DNA of 64,000 nt from Lichenicoccus sp965276875 (GTDB lineage Bacteria; Pseudomonadota; Alphaproteobacteria; Acetobacterales; Acetobacteraceae), in assembly GCF_965276875.1 (NCBI RefSeq), contig NZ_OZ255701.1, forward strand, positions 2,108,001-2,172,000, in the 5' to 3' direction. Made by a program: the position numbers and the translations under genes. This document shows positions 1-8,483 of this stretch, piece by piece. The notes beneath the pieces are model-generated. The model had not been told where the DNA came from, did no database searches, and saw nothing but the letters and a program-made list of their open reading frames with translations. The stretch's first letter is position 1; the number at the start of each line of letters is the position of its first letter.

Positions 1-2
1 TG

Positions 3-125
3 TTTGGCGTAGGTCCCCGCTGGTTGCTCAGCCATTTGGGGCCGACCGACTTGCGCAAGATGCCGCCGGGTGCCGACGCCGATCGGCTTCGAGCGAAGAT
101 CGAGAAAGCAATCTCGGGGAAGTAG
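3..125 (+). CDS. C-terminal end of an unidentified gene (5' end outside window)
   Basis: A reading frame open from the left edge gives 40 residues beginning FGVGPRWLLSHLGP and ending with IEKAISGK before a TAG stop. It is rich in the helix-type residues and lysine/arginine typical of a protein C-terminus, and it stops 90 bp before the antitoxin start, as an upstream gene would. I do not recognise the family. It could also be a chance open frame, since only 40 codons are visible. Confidence 0.35.
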   Translation, partial: FGVGPRWLLSHLGPTDLRKMPPGADADRLRAKIEKAISGK

Positions 126-174
126 CAGGGGAGCGCAGGCGCCACCGCACAGACCTCGGCCGGGCGCTTGCAAT

Positions 175-209
175 CTCCTTATCAGGAGAGTATATCCTCC
201 GACGGAGGA
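175..209 (+). promoter_or_regulatory. Two adjacent hairpins in the antitoxin leader; the second covers the Shine-Dalgarno
   Basis: CTCCT (175-179) pairs with AGGAG (184-188) across a TATC loop, and TCCTCC (195-200) pairs with GGAGGA (204-209) across GAC. GGAGG is the ribosome binding site for the ATG at 218. The second segment, AGGAG, can instead pair with TCCTCC, which would free the ribosome binding site. The same inverted repeats could equally be operator DNA bound by the antitoxin. Confidence 0.5.
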
Positions 210-217
210 ATCGTCCT

Positions 218-658
218 ATGAGTGTTGCTCAGCCTGCCTACCCAGCCACCCGCTATCGGCCGGCTCCCGTTACTGATCTGACCGATAAGGCACTGCGTGA
301 GCGGCTAAGCCCATCGGCGCTCCGAGCTTTTTTCAACATCGTGGAGCGATGGAGCATACGGGACGAGGACGCACGAGTTTTGCTGGGCGGCCTCTCGAAC
401 GGTCCCTACTACAGCTGGCGCAAAGACCCAGAGCGAACGCTCGACACCGACATGCTGACGCGGGTTTCCTACCTGATCGGCATCTTCAAGGCGTTGAACG
501 TCCTTTATGGTGAAAAGCTAGCCGACGAATGGGTGCGGCTGCCCAATCAGAATCCGATCTTCGCGGACCGGACGCCGCTGGCCTACATGATGGCTGGCGG
601 CGTGCCGGCGCTCCAGACCGTGCGGCGTCTGCTCGACGCGCGCCGAGGTGGACTCTGA
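218..658 (+). CDS. MbcA/ParS/Xre-type antitoxin (DUF2384 family)
   Basis: This 146-residue protein is the antitoxin of a RES-type toxin-antitoxin pair. The N-terminal half (about residues 25-80) looks like the Xre-like helical dimerisation/DNA-binding part, with the YYSWRKDPERTL segment. The C-terminal 60 residues carry the DUF2384 toxin-binding pattern: a GIFKALNVLYG helix, then WVRLPNQNPIF and GGVPALQTVRRLLDARRGGL. The start is the ATG nine bases after GGAGG. Its stop overlaps the beginning of the RES reading frame, the usual arrangement for these pairs. In the family, antitoxin and complex repress their own promoter, and the inverted repeats just upstream fit that or a translational control. 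Confidence 0.85.
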   Translation: MSVAQPAYPATRYRPAPVTDLTDKALRERLSPSALRAFFNIVERWSIRDEDARVLLGGLSNGPYYSWRKDPERTLDTDMLTRVSYLIGIFKALNVLYGEKLADEWVRLPNQNPIFADRTPLAYMMAGGVPALQTVRRLLDARRGGL

Positions 659-1347
659 TCGCAACACTCCCGCCAACGACGCTGGTTCGCCAGTTCGACG
701 CGCACCGTTTGATCCCTTCGAAATACAGCGCCGGCGGCGACAGCGTGCTCTTGCGGATTGCCGACGACGATGCGCACTTCCACGAACTCGCCGAACTTGA
801 GGGCGCCACGAACGATCGGCTGTTGGCCGAGACCGGCTTGCTTCTGGGGATCGGGCTGCACGAGTTGGTATTTGCCGTTCCATATGCGCGGATCGTGAAT
901 GCCGCATTCTGCCATGCTCATCCGCTTGGCAGCCGGTTCAATGGTCCCGATCGCGGTGCCTGGTACGCGGCATTTGCGACCGAGACTGCGCAGGCCGAAG
1001 TCGCCTTTCATCGGTCCGCGGACTACGCCGAGATCGGCCGCTTTGAGGACAGCGTCACCTACGACGACTACCTGGCCGACTTCAGCGCCGATCTCCACGA
1101 CCTGCGCAATGCACCAGACTTCGCCCCAAGCCTCGCGCCCGACAGCTATGTCGCCTCTCAAGGCCTGGCAGAAGCTTTGCTCGCGGCACGTTCGCTCGGC
1201 GTCGTTTACCCGAGCGTGCGTGACGCGTCCGGAACCTGTCTGGCCTGTTTTAGGCCAGCTCTGGTCAACAATGTGCGCAAGGGGGAGACCTTCCGCTTCA
1301 CTTGGGCTGGCGAACCTGAGCCCCGCATCGAAATCGAACGTCCGTGA
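655..1347 (+). CDS. RES-domain toxin
   Basis: The product is a RES-family toxin; studied members degrade NAD+ and stop growth. The three residues that name the family are visible in order: Arg in LGSRFNGPDRG, Glu in AQAEVAFH and Ser in VVYPSVRD. The length of about 230 residues is normal. No ATG, GTG or TTG lies between the end of the antitoxin and the conserved start of the domain (FDAHRLIPSKY). The placed start is a CTG at 655 that overlaps the antitoxin TGA as CTGA, so translation probably depends on coupling. The only ATG in frame, at 529, lies inside the antitoxin gene and would add 42 residues of shadow sequence, so I rejected it. Confidence 0.8.
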   Translation: MIATLPPTTLVRQFDAHRLIPSKYSAGGDSVLLRIADDDAHFHELAELEGATNDRLLAETGLLLGIGLHELVFAVPYARIVNAAFCHAHPLGSRFNGPDRGAWYAAFATETAQAEVAFHRSADYAEIGRFEDSVTYDDYLADFSADLHDLRNAPDFAPSLAPDSYVASQGLAEALLAARSLGVVYPSVRDASGTCLACFRPALVNNVRKGETFRFTWAGEPEPRIEIERP

Positions 1348-1425
1348 CTCTGCGATGCTGCCGCACCGGGCGATGTATTTCGTAGTGGTCTTGCCCGCGG
1401 CGCCGCGACCGGCCGCACTTCTAAA

Positions 1426-1467
1426 TGCCAACGGCGAGCGAGGGTTCGGATTCCTTCGCCCGCTCCA
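1426..1467 (+). other. tRNA-Gly(GCC) 3'-half fragment (attachment-site-like)
   Basis: From 1440 the sequence forms a T arm (stem GAGGG/TCCTT around TTCGGAT), then CGCCCGC, T and CCA ending at 1467. These 28 bases match the intact tRNA-Gly of this window at 26 positions. Similarity extends back to the anticodon loop, TGCCAAC at 1426-1432 with GCC. No matching acceptor 5' strand (GCGGGCG) or D arm lies upstream, so it cannot be a working tRNA. Such 3'-half copies are the usual scar of integrase-mediated insertion at a tRNA gene; a decayed tRNA array is the alternative. Confidence 0.7.
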
Positions 1468-1532
1468 CACCTTTCAGGAGTTTGAAACAGTGCCGAGATG
1501 GAGGAAAGACAGCCACTTGTGCGATGAACGTG

Positions 1533-1593
1533 CCGGATTTAAGAAAATCTGGTTTCGCAAGAAGTGTCGGTTCGACCCCGACCACCCGCACCA
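1533..1593 (+). other. tRNA-Leu(UAA)-like 3'-half fragment
   Basis: The anticodon stem CCGGA/TCTGG (1533-1537, 1548-1552) encloses TTTAAGAAAA, three bases longer than a normal loop and containing TAA. A class II variable arm follows, with TTC/GAA around a GCAA loop. Then comes a perfect T arm, GTCGG-TTCGACC-CCGAC (1566-1582), then CACCCGC, A and CCA to 1593. The matching acceptor strand GCGGGTG is absent upstream. It lies 66 bp after the Gly fragment, the order seen in Gly-Leu tRNA clusters. It may be a decayed tRNA gene or a second attachment scar. Confidence 0.65.
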
Positions 1594-1682
1594 TCAACCG
1601 GGCGAGCGTTACCCTTTGAAGGTGGAGGCCACGACATTCGAGTCGCGTCGGGTGCTACAGTCCCTTTTCGTGAAGTAGTCCG

Positions 1683-2597
1683 TTAGAGGTGGCTCACCAA
1701 ATGGAGAGAGTTCCTCGAGCGGAGCGGTTCTCGAAGCTTGATGTCTCGTACAGGCGGCTCGCCAAACATTCGTTTGTACTCGCGGCTGAACTGGGACGGG
1801 CTCGCGTAACCCACAGTGAACGCCGTGGTTGTTACGGGCGTGTTCCCGGCATGGAGTATCCGGCGGGCCTCGAGCAGACGTAGGTAGCGCTGGTAGGCGA
1901 GCGGGCTGTAGCCGGTGACCGCCTTGAAGTGCCGGTGGAGCGACGTCGAGCTCATGCCGACGTCGCCGGCAAGACGTTTGACGCTGAGCGGCTTATTCGC
2001 GTTGCAGCCAATCCAGTCCGCCGCTGCACGTATCTGAGCGAAGCGCGAGCCGCGCCGGCCCACTTGGCCAAGCGTGTCGCCGAGCGGTCCCTGTAGCAGG
2101 CGGTAGCATAGTTCACGCGCAAATGGTCCGGCGAGCACGGGAGCATCGGCCGGCGTCGCCAGCAGGCGTAGCATACGGCCGAACGGCTCCAGAATCTCCG
2201 ACTCCGCAGGGGCCGCAGCGAAGCTCGGGGCTTCCCGTTCGGAAGCATCCGGCAAGGTCATCAGCAGGTCGGCCACGACGCCGGGGTCAAGTCTCAGCTC
2301 CGCGCCGACGTAGGGCTTGGCGGCAGAGGCCTCGATCACCTGGCTGACGAAGGGCAAACCGACGCTCGCCACAGCGCAGGTTCCTGCACCAAAGTCGTGC
2401 GTTCGACCAGCGAATGTCAGGCGCTTCGATCCTTGCAGCACAACGTAGAAGACAGGCTCGAAGAGCGCAGGAACCGGCGCCGTTGGCTCGGCGCTGCACC
2501 GGATCATCAGGGCTGGAACGGCGGACCGAGCCGGTGGCGAGCTGGCATACTCGGCAGCGAGCGCCGCCTGTTCGGACACCATTGCTTCGATCTCCAT
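1683..2597 (-). CDS. AraC family transcriptional regulator
   Basis: This 304-residue regulator has an N-terminal AraC_N-type ligand domain (residues about 25-185, including PVFYVVLQGSKRLTFAGR) and a C-terminal double helix-turn-helix (about 205-300). The second HTH carries the signature VGYASPSQFSREYKRMFGEPP. I start it at the ATG beginning MEIEAMVSEQ, because residues encoded further upstream are arginine-rich shadow and would run into the neighbouring gene. It is divergent from the SDR pseudogene at 2720, 122 bp away, the usual layout for an AraC activator and its target. With the target broken, it may now be an orphan or act on other genes. Confidence 0.85.
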   Translation of the reverse strand: MEIEAMVSEQAALAAEYASSPPARSAVPALMIRCSAEPTAPVPALFEPVFYVVLQGSKRLTFAGRTHDFGAGTCAVASVGLPFVSQVIEASAAKPYVGAELRLDPGVVADLLMTLPDASEREAPSFAAAPAESEILEPFGRMLRLLATPADAPVLAGPFARELCYRLLQGPLGDTLGQVGRRGSRFAQIRAAADWIGCNANKPLSVKRLAGDVGMSSTSLHRHFKAVTGYSPLAYQRYLRLLEARRILHAGNTPVTTTAFTVGYASPSQFSREYKRMFGEPPVRDIKLREPLRSRNSLHLVSHL

Positions 2598-2719
2598 TAC
2601 GCGTCGCCTCCACCTAACCCGTCTTGAAGTGACGCGTCTGGTAGGATCAGGCAAGCCTCTGGCAGCATCGGGAATGTGGATCTCGCTCCTCGTCACGACA
2701 TGAGGGCCTGGAGGTGACC

Positions 2720-3327
2720 ATGTCAGACAAGACCAACGCACTCGTAACCGGCGCGAACAAGGGCATCGGCCTGGCCATCGCCCGCCAACTAGGCGAGCGG
2801 GGCTTCGCCGTCTGGCTCGGCTGCCGTGACGCCGATCGCGGCGAAGCGGCTGCGGCCGGCCTGCGCGAGGCCGGCGTGCTGGACGTGCTCGTCAACAATG
2901 CCGGGATCAGTGTCGGCAGCCCGCCGCCGGAAGTGACCGAGAAAGCTATCAGAGATGTACGCGCGATGCTCGAGGTTAACACGCTCGGGCCACTCCGGGT
3001 GACGCAGGCGTTGCTGCCGCTCCTGCGCAAGTCGGCCGCGCCGCGCATCGTACTGATGAGCAGCGGCCTCGGCTCGATTTCCGAGACCGCCGACATAGCG
3101 AGCCTGATCTGGAACGTGGGGGCCGCCGGCTATTCCGCGTCGAAGGCTGGCTCAACATGCTCACCGTGAAGCTCGCCAAGGCGCTGCTCGCCGACGGGAT
3201 CAAGGTCAACGCCGCCGATCCCGGCTACACCGCCGCCGTGGAACTGGCGATACTGGGCCCGCTCGGGCCGACCGGCGGCTTCTCTAACGACGGGTATGCC
3301 GACAAGATGGGCCACTATCGGTGGTGA
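2720..3327 (+). pseudogene. Short-chain dehydrogenase pseudogene (internal deletion plus frameshift)
   Basis: The N-terminus is a normal SDR, with NALVTGANKGIGLAIARQLG binding NAD(P) and GGAGG before the ATG. About 25 residues of the usual beta3-alpha4 segment are missing between GLREAG and VLDVLVNNAG. The catalytic motif is reached (YSASKAG), but a frameshift near 3150 sends the frame to an early stop at 3169. The true continuation, LNMLTVKLAKALLADGIKVN then AADPGYTA, runs in another frame from 3151 to a stop at 3327. Two independent lesions make it a pseudogene rather than a sequencing slip. It sits under the divergent AraC regulator. Confidence 0.85.
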
Positions 3328-3391
3328 TCCGATGATGCACCAGAAACCTGGCCAGGCGGCCGCCGCCGGCCCGACAATCGAGGAAATGACG

Positions 3392-3787
3392 ATGACCGAT
3401 CAAGCGCTCTCCACCTTGCCGCGCGAAGCCAAGGGCCCGCTCGCGCCGCCGCCGATGCTCGGCGGACCGGTGCAGGCGGTGGCCGACGCCGTCGCCGCCT
3501 GGCCCGAGGTCGAGGCCACGACGCACTGGCATCTCAACGACCAGACCCGTGTCGACGGGATCGACTTCTATGTCGGGTCGAACGAACTCGGCCACATTCA
3601 TCTCGACGGCTGGATCCACCTCGCCACTACGCCGGAACTCGGAGCGGAGATGGTCGCCGAGGGCCTAGGAAAGCCGTTCCCATGGGCGCGAGGTTGGACG
3701 ATGGCCAGCATCAGCCGCCTGGGCGTCGACGCCGCTGTGGCGCTCTTCCGCCGGAACTACGATCGGCTGCGATCAGCCGCTCATTGA
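3392..3787 (+). CDS. DUF5519 family protein
   Basis: The 131-residue product matches the small DUF5519 family (named luciferase domain in some databases, though no light reaction is implied). The conserved core is visible: VDGIDFYVGSNELGHIHLDG, then WIHLATTPELGAEMVAEGLG and a closing FRRNYDRL helix. I chose the ATG at 3392 because AGGAA lies 7 bases upstream; an in-frame ATG pair at 3332/3335 would add 20 residues of Gln/Ala-rich sequence. It follows the broken SDR and precedes a broken NmrA-like gene on the same strand, so it is an intact survivor of a decayed operon. The biochemical role of the family is unknown. Confidence 0.75.
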   Translation: MTDQALSTLPREAKGPLAPPPMLGGPVQAVADAVAAWPEVEATTHWHLNDQTRVDGIDFYVGSNELGHIHLDGWIHLATTPELGAEMVAEGLGKPFPWARGWTMASISRLGVDAAVALFRRNYDRLRSAAH

Positions 3788-3844
3788 CCGCTCATTCGGC
3801 TGGTCCCCGCCGCCGACCAGTCTGACCTACAACGGAGATCTCAC

Positions 3845-4538
3845 GTGATCGTCGTCACGACGCCTACCAGCAATATCAGCCACCACGTCGTCCAGCATCT
3901 GCTCGACGGCAACGAAGCGTTGCGCTGCATCGTGCGCGACGCGGGCAAGCTGCCGCAGACGGTCCGCGATCGAGCCGATATCGTCGAGGGATCGCACGGC
4001 GATGCCGCGGTGGTCGACCGCGCCTTCGACGGCGCGGAGGCCGTGTTCTGGGTAGCGCCGCCCACCCCGTCGGAAACGCTCGACCACACGTACATCAACT
4101 TCACCCGCCCTGCGGCCGAAGCGATCCGCCGCCTTGGCATTCCGCGCGTCGTCGTGGTCGCCGCGCTTGGCCGCGGCACCGAATGGGAGGACGCTCGACA
4201 TGGGCGCGGCCGCGGCTCGCCTGCTAGTGGATAAACTCTGGACTGGTCAGGAAGACTATCCTGTGCTTGGGCCGGAGGATCTGTCGTTCAACGAGATCGC
4301 CTTCGTCTCCGAGGTGCTCGGCCGCCAGGTGCGCTATAGCCGGATCCCGTTCGACGGCTTCAAGACGCAGCTGAAGGCGCGAGGCATGAGCGAGAACTTC
4401 GCCCAAGGCTATGTCGACACGATGCGCGCCAAGAACGAGGGCATGGACAATACGACGGCGCGCAGCCTCGAGCATACTGGCGCGACCATCTTTCGGCAGT
4501 GGACGAAGCAGGTGCTTATGCCCGCAATGGGCAGATAG
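3845..4538 (+). pseudogene. NmrA-like NAD(P)-binding protein, broken by deletion and frameshift
   Basis: The first part (3845-4190) reads as an atypical SDR/NmrA protein: MIVVTTPTSNISHHVVQHLL, VFWVAPPTPSETL and IPRVVVVAALGRGTEW. After GTEWED the frame goes to nonsense. In another frame the C-terminal part continues as LDMGAAAARLLVDKLWTGQE, with VLGPEDLSFNEIAFVSEVLG, to a stop at 4538. Intact relatives have roughly 60 further residues between these blocks, so a deletion has removed the centre and shifted the frame. The start has no strong ribosome binding site except GGAGAT at 3835. Family members bind NAD(P) and sense redox state or reduce small molecules. Confidence 0.8.
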
Positions 4539-4811
4539 AAACTTGACGGCGTCGGCCGCGGTCCTGATGACGAGGCGACGTCCGCCTGTCCGCTGGTCAG
4601 CTTCTGCGCATCGATTCCATCCGTGGAGGGGCTCCTCCCTCAGCCCAGAATGAAGGGAATCGGTCGATCTGCGGCACGTCCTAAAAGCGGAAACCAGCTT
4701 CCGGATAAGCCGGCTGCTCTTGGTAAATCGAGCGGGCTACGGATACATCCGACATCCGCTCGATGATGGAACTTGAGCGCGTTGCGTTGGAGCCGGAGAG
4801 GAATTGAGACA

Positions 4812-5450
4812 ATGAAGATCGCCGTAATCGGGTTGGGCAATATTGGTTCTAACGTCGCGAAGAACCTAACGATGGGCGGGACTCGCGTAATTGTTGCCGA
4901 TAAGACCTTCAGTAAGTCTGAACAGCTCGCCGCGAAGTTAGGCGCAAACGCCTCCTCCGCCACGATCGATGAGGCAATGAGTAGAGCCGATGTGATCGTC
5001 CTCGCCGTCTGGCTTGACGCGATCAAGGACGTAATCGCGACGCATCGCCTGGATTTGGCGGGCAAAATCGTCGTGGATCCTTCAAATCCAATTACCTCGG
5101 ATGGAAAAGGCGGCTTCAAGAAGACCATTCCCGAAAACCAGTCGTCGGGCCAGATGATCGCGCGGCTGCTACCGGAAGGGGCTGAGCTGGTGAAAGCGTT
5201 TGGCACAGTTAGCGCTGATTCGTTGGGATCTGCGGCCAACAGGTCGCCGGAGCGAGCAGTTCTATTCTACGCGACTGACTTCCCCGAGGCCGGGAAAGTC
5301 GTGTCGGATCTGATTACCGCGAGTGGTTTCTCTCCGATTTCCGTTGGCAGGATCGACCAGTCGATCCGCATCGAAGTCTTCGGCGAACTTCATGAGTATG
5401 GCAAGCTGGGTAAGCTGGTCTCCGCAAGCGAGGCGAAAGCGCTCGTCTAG
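4812..5450 (+). CDS. NADPH-dependent F420 reductase-like oxidoreductase
   Basis: This 212-residue protein begins directly with a Rossmann fold, MKIAVIGLGNIGSNVAKNL, and belongs to the ProC/F420-dependent NADP reductase superfamily. The VVDPSNPI segment and the ELVKAFGTVSADSL segment are hallmarks of the group. GGAG lies at 4796-4799, with GAATTGAGACA between it and the ATG at 4812. Nothing here suggests that the host makes F420; proteobacterial members probably use NADP(H) with an unknown partner. It stands alone between the NmrA-like pseudogene and the epoxide hydrolase. Confidence 0.75.
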   Translation: MKIAVIGLGNIGSNVAKNLTMGGTRVIVADKTFSKSEQLAAKLGANASSATIDEAMSRADVIVLAVWLDAIKDVIATHRLDLAGKIVVDPSNPITSDGKGGFKKTIPENQSSGQMIARLLPEGAELVKAFGTVSADSLGSAANRSPERAVLFYATDFPEAGKVVSDLITASGFSPISVGRIDQSIRIEVFGELHEYGKLGKLVSASEAKALV

Positions 5451-5728
5451 ATCTCATCAGCACAGGTGCCGCCCGTTCCGCTCACTACCCAGCTACGCTG
5501 ACCTCGACACAGCTTCTGACGTGCTTTGTCGTCTATACAGAGCATGTGGCGCTAAGCGGCGAAATTCGGCGGGAGGAGGGATCTGCATTCAAACCGTATA
5601 GTATGCCTCCGGTCCGTTTGCTGCGCGCACTGAAGCTGTGAGAGCCGATCCGTTGATCGATCCGACGAGACTTGCTGAGAGCGACGCATGAGGCTTTGGT
5701 GCCGCAGCTCTCGATCCTGGGAAACGCC

Positions 5729-6892
5729 ATGACCGATCACAGTTTTCGCATCAGCGTTCCTGACGCCGTACTTGCAAATCTTCGAAGACGGTTGGAAGGC
5801 GCGCGGTGGCCGGCATCGCTCAATGCGGCGAGCTGGGAAGACGGCGCCAGCGTCTTGTTCATGCAGCGCCTCGTCGACCACTGGCTCCATCACTTCGACT
5901 GGCGCGTGCAGGAAGAGCGGCTGAACAGTCTGCCGAACCGGATGATGACCGTGCACCGTCAGGACGTCCACTTCGTGCATCAGCTTGGCGCGGGACCATC
6001 GCCCATGCCGCTGATCCTGACGCACGGCTGGCCAGGCTCCTATGTCGAGTTCGAGAGACTGATCCCGCTACTCGCGGACCCGGGCGCAAACGGCGGCGAT
6101 CCGGCCGACGCCTTTAACGTCGTCGTGCCGTCGCTGCCTGGTTACGGCTTCTCACCGGCGCCACATCATCCAGGCGTAAGTTCACGAGAGATCGCCATCT
6201 TGTGGCATGATCTGATGACTGGGCTCGGCTACAGCCGTTTCGGCGCGCAGGGCGGCGACATTGGCGCCGGTGTGTCGACCTGGCTCGCGCGGATGTTCCC
6301 TGACGCGGTGTCCGGCATCCATCTCAACTACATCCCCGGCAGCTTCCGTCCGCCAGCCGGCGGATCGGCTGCGCCAATCTCCACGGAGGAGCAGGCCTTT
6401 CTCGATACGCGCGCATCTTGGTCCGCGCAGGAGGGAGCCTATGCAGCGCTGCAGGGTACGAAGCCGCAGACGCTTTCGTTTGCGCTGACAGACTCTCCGG
6501 TTGGGCTCGCCGCCTGGATCACCGAAAAGGTCCGGGCGTGGAGTGATTGTGACGGGGACATCGAGAGCGTCATCCCCCTTGACACGCTTCTCACCGACAT
6601 CTCGCTGTATTGGTTCAGCGACAGCCTGACAACTTCGTTGCGACTCTACAAAGAGAACCGCCTCCGGCCGCTCGCCTTCGAACCCGGCGAAAGAGTGACC
6701 CCGCCTCTTGGGGTGGCGCTGTTCCCCCGCGAGCTGCCGATGCCGCCGCGCTCCTGGCTTGAGCGCGTCTTCGACGTACAGCGCTGGACCACCATGCCAA
6801 AGGGGGGGCACTTCGCGGCGCTGGAGCAACCGAAGCTTCTCGCCGACGACATCCGCGCCTTCTTCCGGCCGCTCCGGTCGCGATCAGCGTAA
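5729..6892 (+). CDS. Epoxide hydrolase (EHN-type alpha/beta hydrolase)
   Basis: The 387-residue protein matches microsomal-type epoxide hydrolases. The N-terminal EHN cap (residues 1-110) starts FRISVPDAVLANLRRRLEGARW and contains DWRVQEERLN. The alpha/beta core follows with LTHGWPGSYVEF (oxyanion hole), the nucleophile Asp in AQGGDIGAGVSTWL and the catalytic His in MPKGGHFAALEQP. These enzymes open epoxides to diols. The ATG at 5729 is preceded by GGGAAA and gives the standard N-terminus. Its partner genes are unclear. It is convergent with the antiporter operon, whose end lies 11 bp beyond its stop. Confidence 0.85.
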   Translation: MTDHSFRISVPDAVLANLRRRLEGARWPASLNAASWEDGASVLFMQRLVDHWLHHFDWRVQEERLNSLPNRMMTVHRQDVHFVHQLGAGPSPMPLILTHGWPGSYVEFERLIPLLADPGANGGDPADAFNVVVPSLPGYGFSPAPHHPGVSSREIAILWHDLMTGLGYSRFGAQGGDIGAGVSTWLARMFPDAVSGIHLNYIPGSFRPPAGGSAAPISTEEQAFLDTRASWSAQEGAYAALQGTKPQTLSFALTDSPVGLAAWITEKVRAWSDCDGDIESVIPLDTLLTDISLYWFSDSLTTSLRLYKENRLRPLAFEPGERVTPPLGVALFPRELPMPPRSWLERVFDVQRWTTMPKGGHFAALEQPKLLADDIRAFFRPLRSRSA

Positions 6893-6903
6893 CGCTGGGT
6901 CAT

Positions 6904-8481
6904 TCAGAGCTGACTTTCGGAAGCGAGCTGTTCGAGGTCCAGCTCCCATTCGATGGCGCGAAGCGTCTCGTCATGTATCGCACCCGACGAGTGCAGTCGG
7001 AGCGCCTCGCGCCGAGCCGCTTCGATCCCGTGCAGGACCGCCGTGTGATGTTTGGCGCGGTGACTGTGATGTTCGTCGGCGTCCTCCCACGCGGCGGCCG
7101 TCAGTGCCGCTCGTCGTCCGTACTGTTCCAGCAGGCGCGGATGCCGCTCCGTGCCGTCGGTTTGGCGGGAGATTTCGGCGATCGCACCCAACTGCGCCCG
7201 GGCTACGTGCACGCGCGCTCTGGCTTCGTGTTCACGTCGCCGAGCGGCATCCTCGTCTCCGGTAATACCTACGAGGCGGATCAGCGGCCCAAGCGTGGTT
7301 CCTTGAACGAGCACCGTCACGAGGATGGTCGCGAAGGCAGCAACGATCACGACGTCGCGCCCTGGCAGCGTTTCTGGAAGCGAAAGGGCGGCGGCAAGTG
7401 TCACCACACCGCGCATGCCTGCCCACCCGAGCACGGTGGCTGTTGCGAGCGACGGCGTGGCGACGCTCGCGAAGCCGAGGTGCCGTGCGACGTGCCGACC
7501 AGCCCAGGTCGCGTACAGCCAAACCATACGTGCGGCGACGGCGGCGATCACGACGCCTGCGACAGGGATGAGCAGGCCGCGCCCGGGGGCGCCGGTTCCG
7601 ATACGTCCAAGGACATCGTGGAGAGCCAAGCCGATCAGGACGAAGAGCAGGGACTCGAGCAGGAAGGTCAGCGCGCTCCAGAACGCTTGCGCGCGAACGC
7701 GGGTAGCGGCCGAAAGCGCGCCGTGTTGGCGGCGGCCCACCACGATGCCGGCCGCGACCGTCGCCAAGACGCCCGAGACGCCGATCCGTTCGCCTCCGAC
7801 ATAGGCGGCGGCGGGAAGCAGCAATGTGATCAGGATCGCCGTATCGCTCTCGGCACGTTTGAGAAGGAGAATGCCGACTCGTCCAACCACGTACCCGAGG
7901 ACTACGCCGCCGACCGAGAGGACGACGAAGCTGGTTGACGCCTGTATTATCGAAAACGTGCCGGTGATCGCTGCAGCAACTGCGAAGCGGAAGAGCACAA
8001 GGCCGCTGGCGTCGTTAAGGAGGCTTTCGCCCTCAAGCGTAGCGGTCAGACGCCCCGGAAGGCTTAGCCGCTTGAGCACGGCCGCGGCGGCAACGGCGTC
8101 TGGAGGCGACACGATCGCTCCCAACGCGAAGCAGACGGCCCAAGGCAGCGTAGGAAGAAGGCTGTGGGCGACAATTCCCACAACGGCCGTCGTGAAGACG
8201 ACAGCGCCGAGGGCGAGCATGCCGATCGCACCGAGGTTCGTGCGAAACTCGACCCAGGCTGTGAAGTAGCCACCACTCATCAGGAGCGGCGGCAAGAAGA
8301 CCAGCAGGACCAACTCGGGATCGAGCGTGAAGGCCGGGGCTCCCGGCAGGACGGCGATGACGGCGCCGCCCAGGATGAAGGCCGCGGCGGGCGGCAGCCT
8401 CAGTCGTCGCGCGAGCGCTTCGAGCGCCGCGACTGCGGCAAGCAGTAAGAGGACGAACTCATATTGGTGCGCGGCCGACAT
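6904..8481 (-). CDS. Na+/H+ antiporter, CPA1 (NhaP-like) family
   Basis: This 525-residue membrane protein has about 12 hydrophobic segments in residues 1-410 and a charged cytoplasmic tail of about 110 residues rich in Arg, Glu and His. The family core is present: VFLPPLLMSGGYFTAW, the ion-binding region GAIVSPPDAVAAAAVLKRL and LEGESLLNDASGLVLFRFAV, and later GWAGMRGVVTLAAALSLPE. It exchanges cytoplasmic Na+ (or K+) for protons at the inner membrane. It is the last gene of a three-gene operon; its ATG follows the stop of the beta-helix gene by only 2 bp, so translation is probably coupled. Why it travels with an aldehyde dehydrogenase is not evident. Confidence 0.88.
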   Translation of the reverse strand: MSAAHQYEFVLLLLAAVAALEALARRLRLPPAAAFILGGAVIAVLPGAPAFTLDPELVLLVFLPPLLMSGGYFTAWVEFRTNLGAIGMLALGAVVFTTAVVGIVAHSLLPTLPWAVCFALGAIVSPPDAVAAAAVLKRLSLPGRLTATLEGESLLNDASGLVLFRFAVAAAITGTFSIIQASTSFVVLSVGGVVLGYVVGRVGILLLKRAESDTAILITLLLPAAAYVGGERIGVSGVLATVAAGIVVGRRQHGALSAATRVRAQAFWSALTFLLESLLFVLIGLALHDVLGRIGTGAPGRGLLIPVAGVVIAAVAARMVWLYATWAGRHVARHLGFASVATPSLATATVLGWAGMRGVVTLAAALSLPETLPGRDVVIVAAFATILVTVLVQGTTLGPLIRLVGITGDEDAARRREHEARARVHVARAQLGAIAEISRQTDGTERHPRLLEQYGRRAALTAAAWEDADEHHSHRAKHHTAVLHGIEAARREALRLHSSGAIHDETLRAIEWELDLEQLASESQL

Positions 8482-8483
8482 CT

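Noticed and set aside
899..1678. A 259-codon plus-strand frame spanning the RES gene and the tRNA fragments
   Set aside because: It is a shadow frame of the RES gene that happens to stay open through the tRNA pieces.
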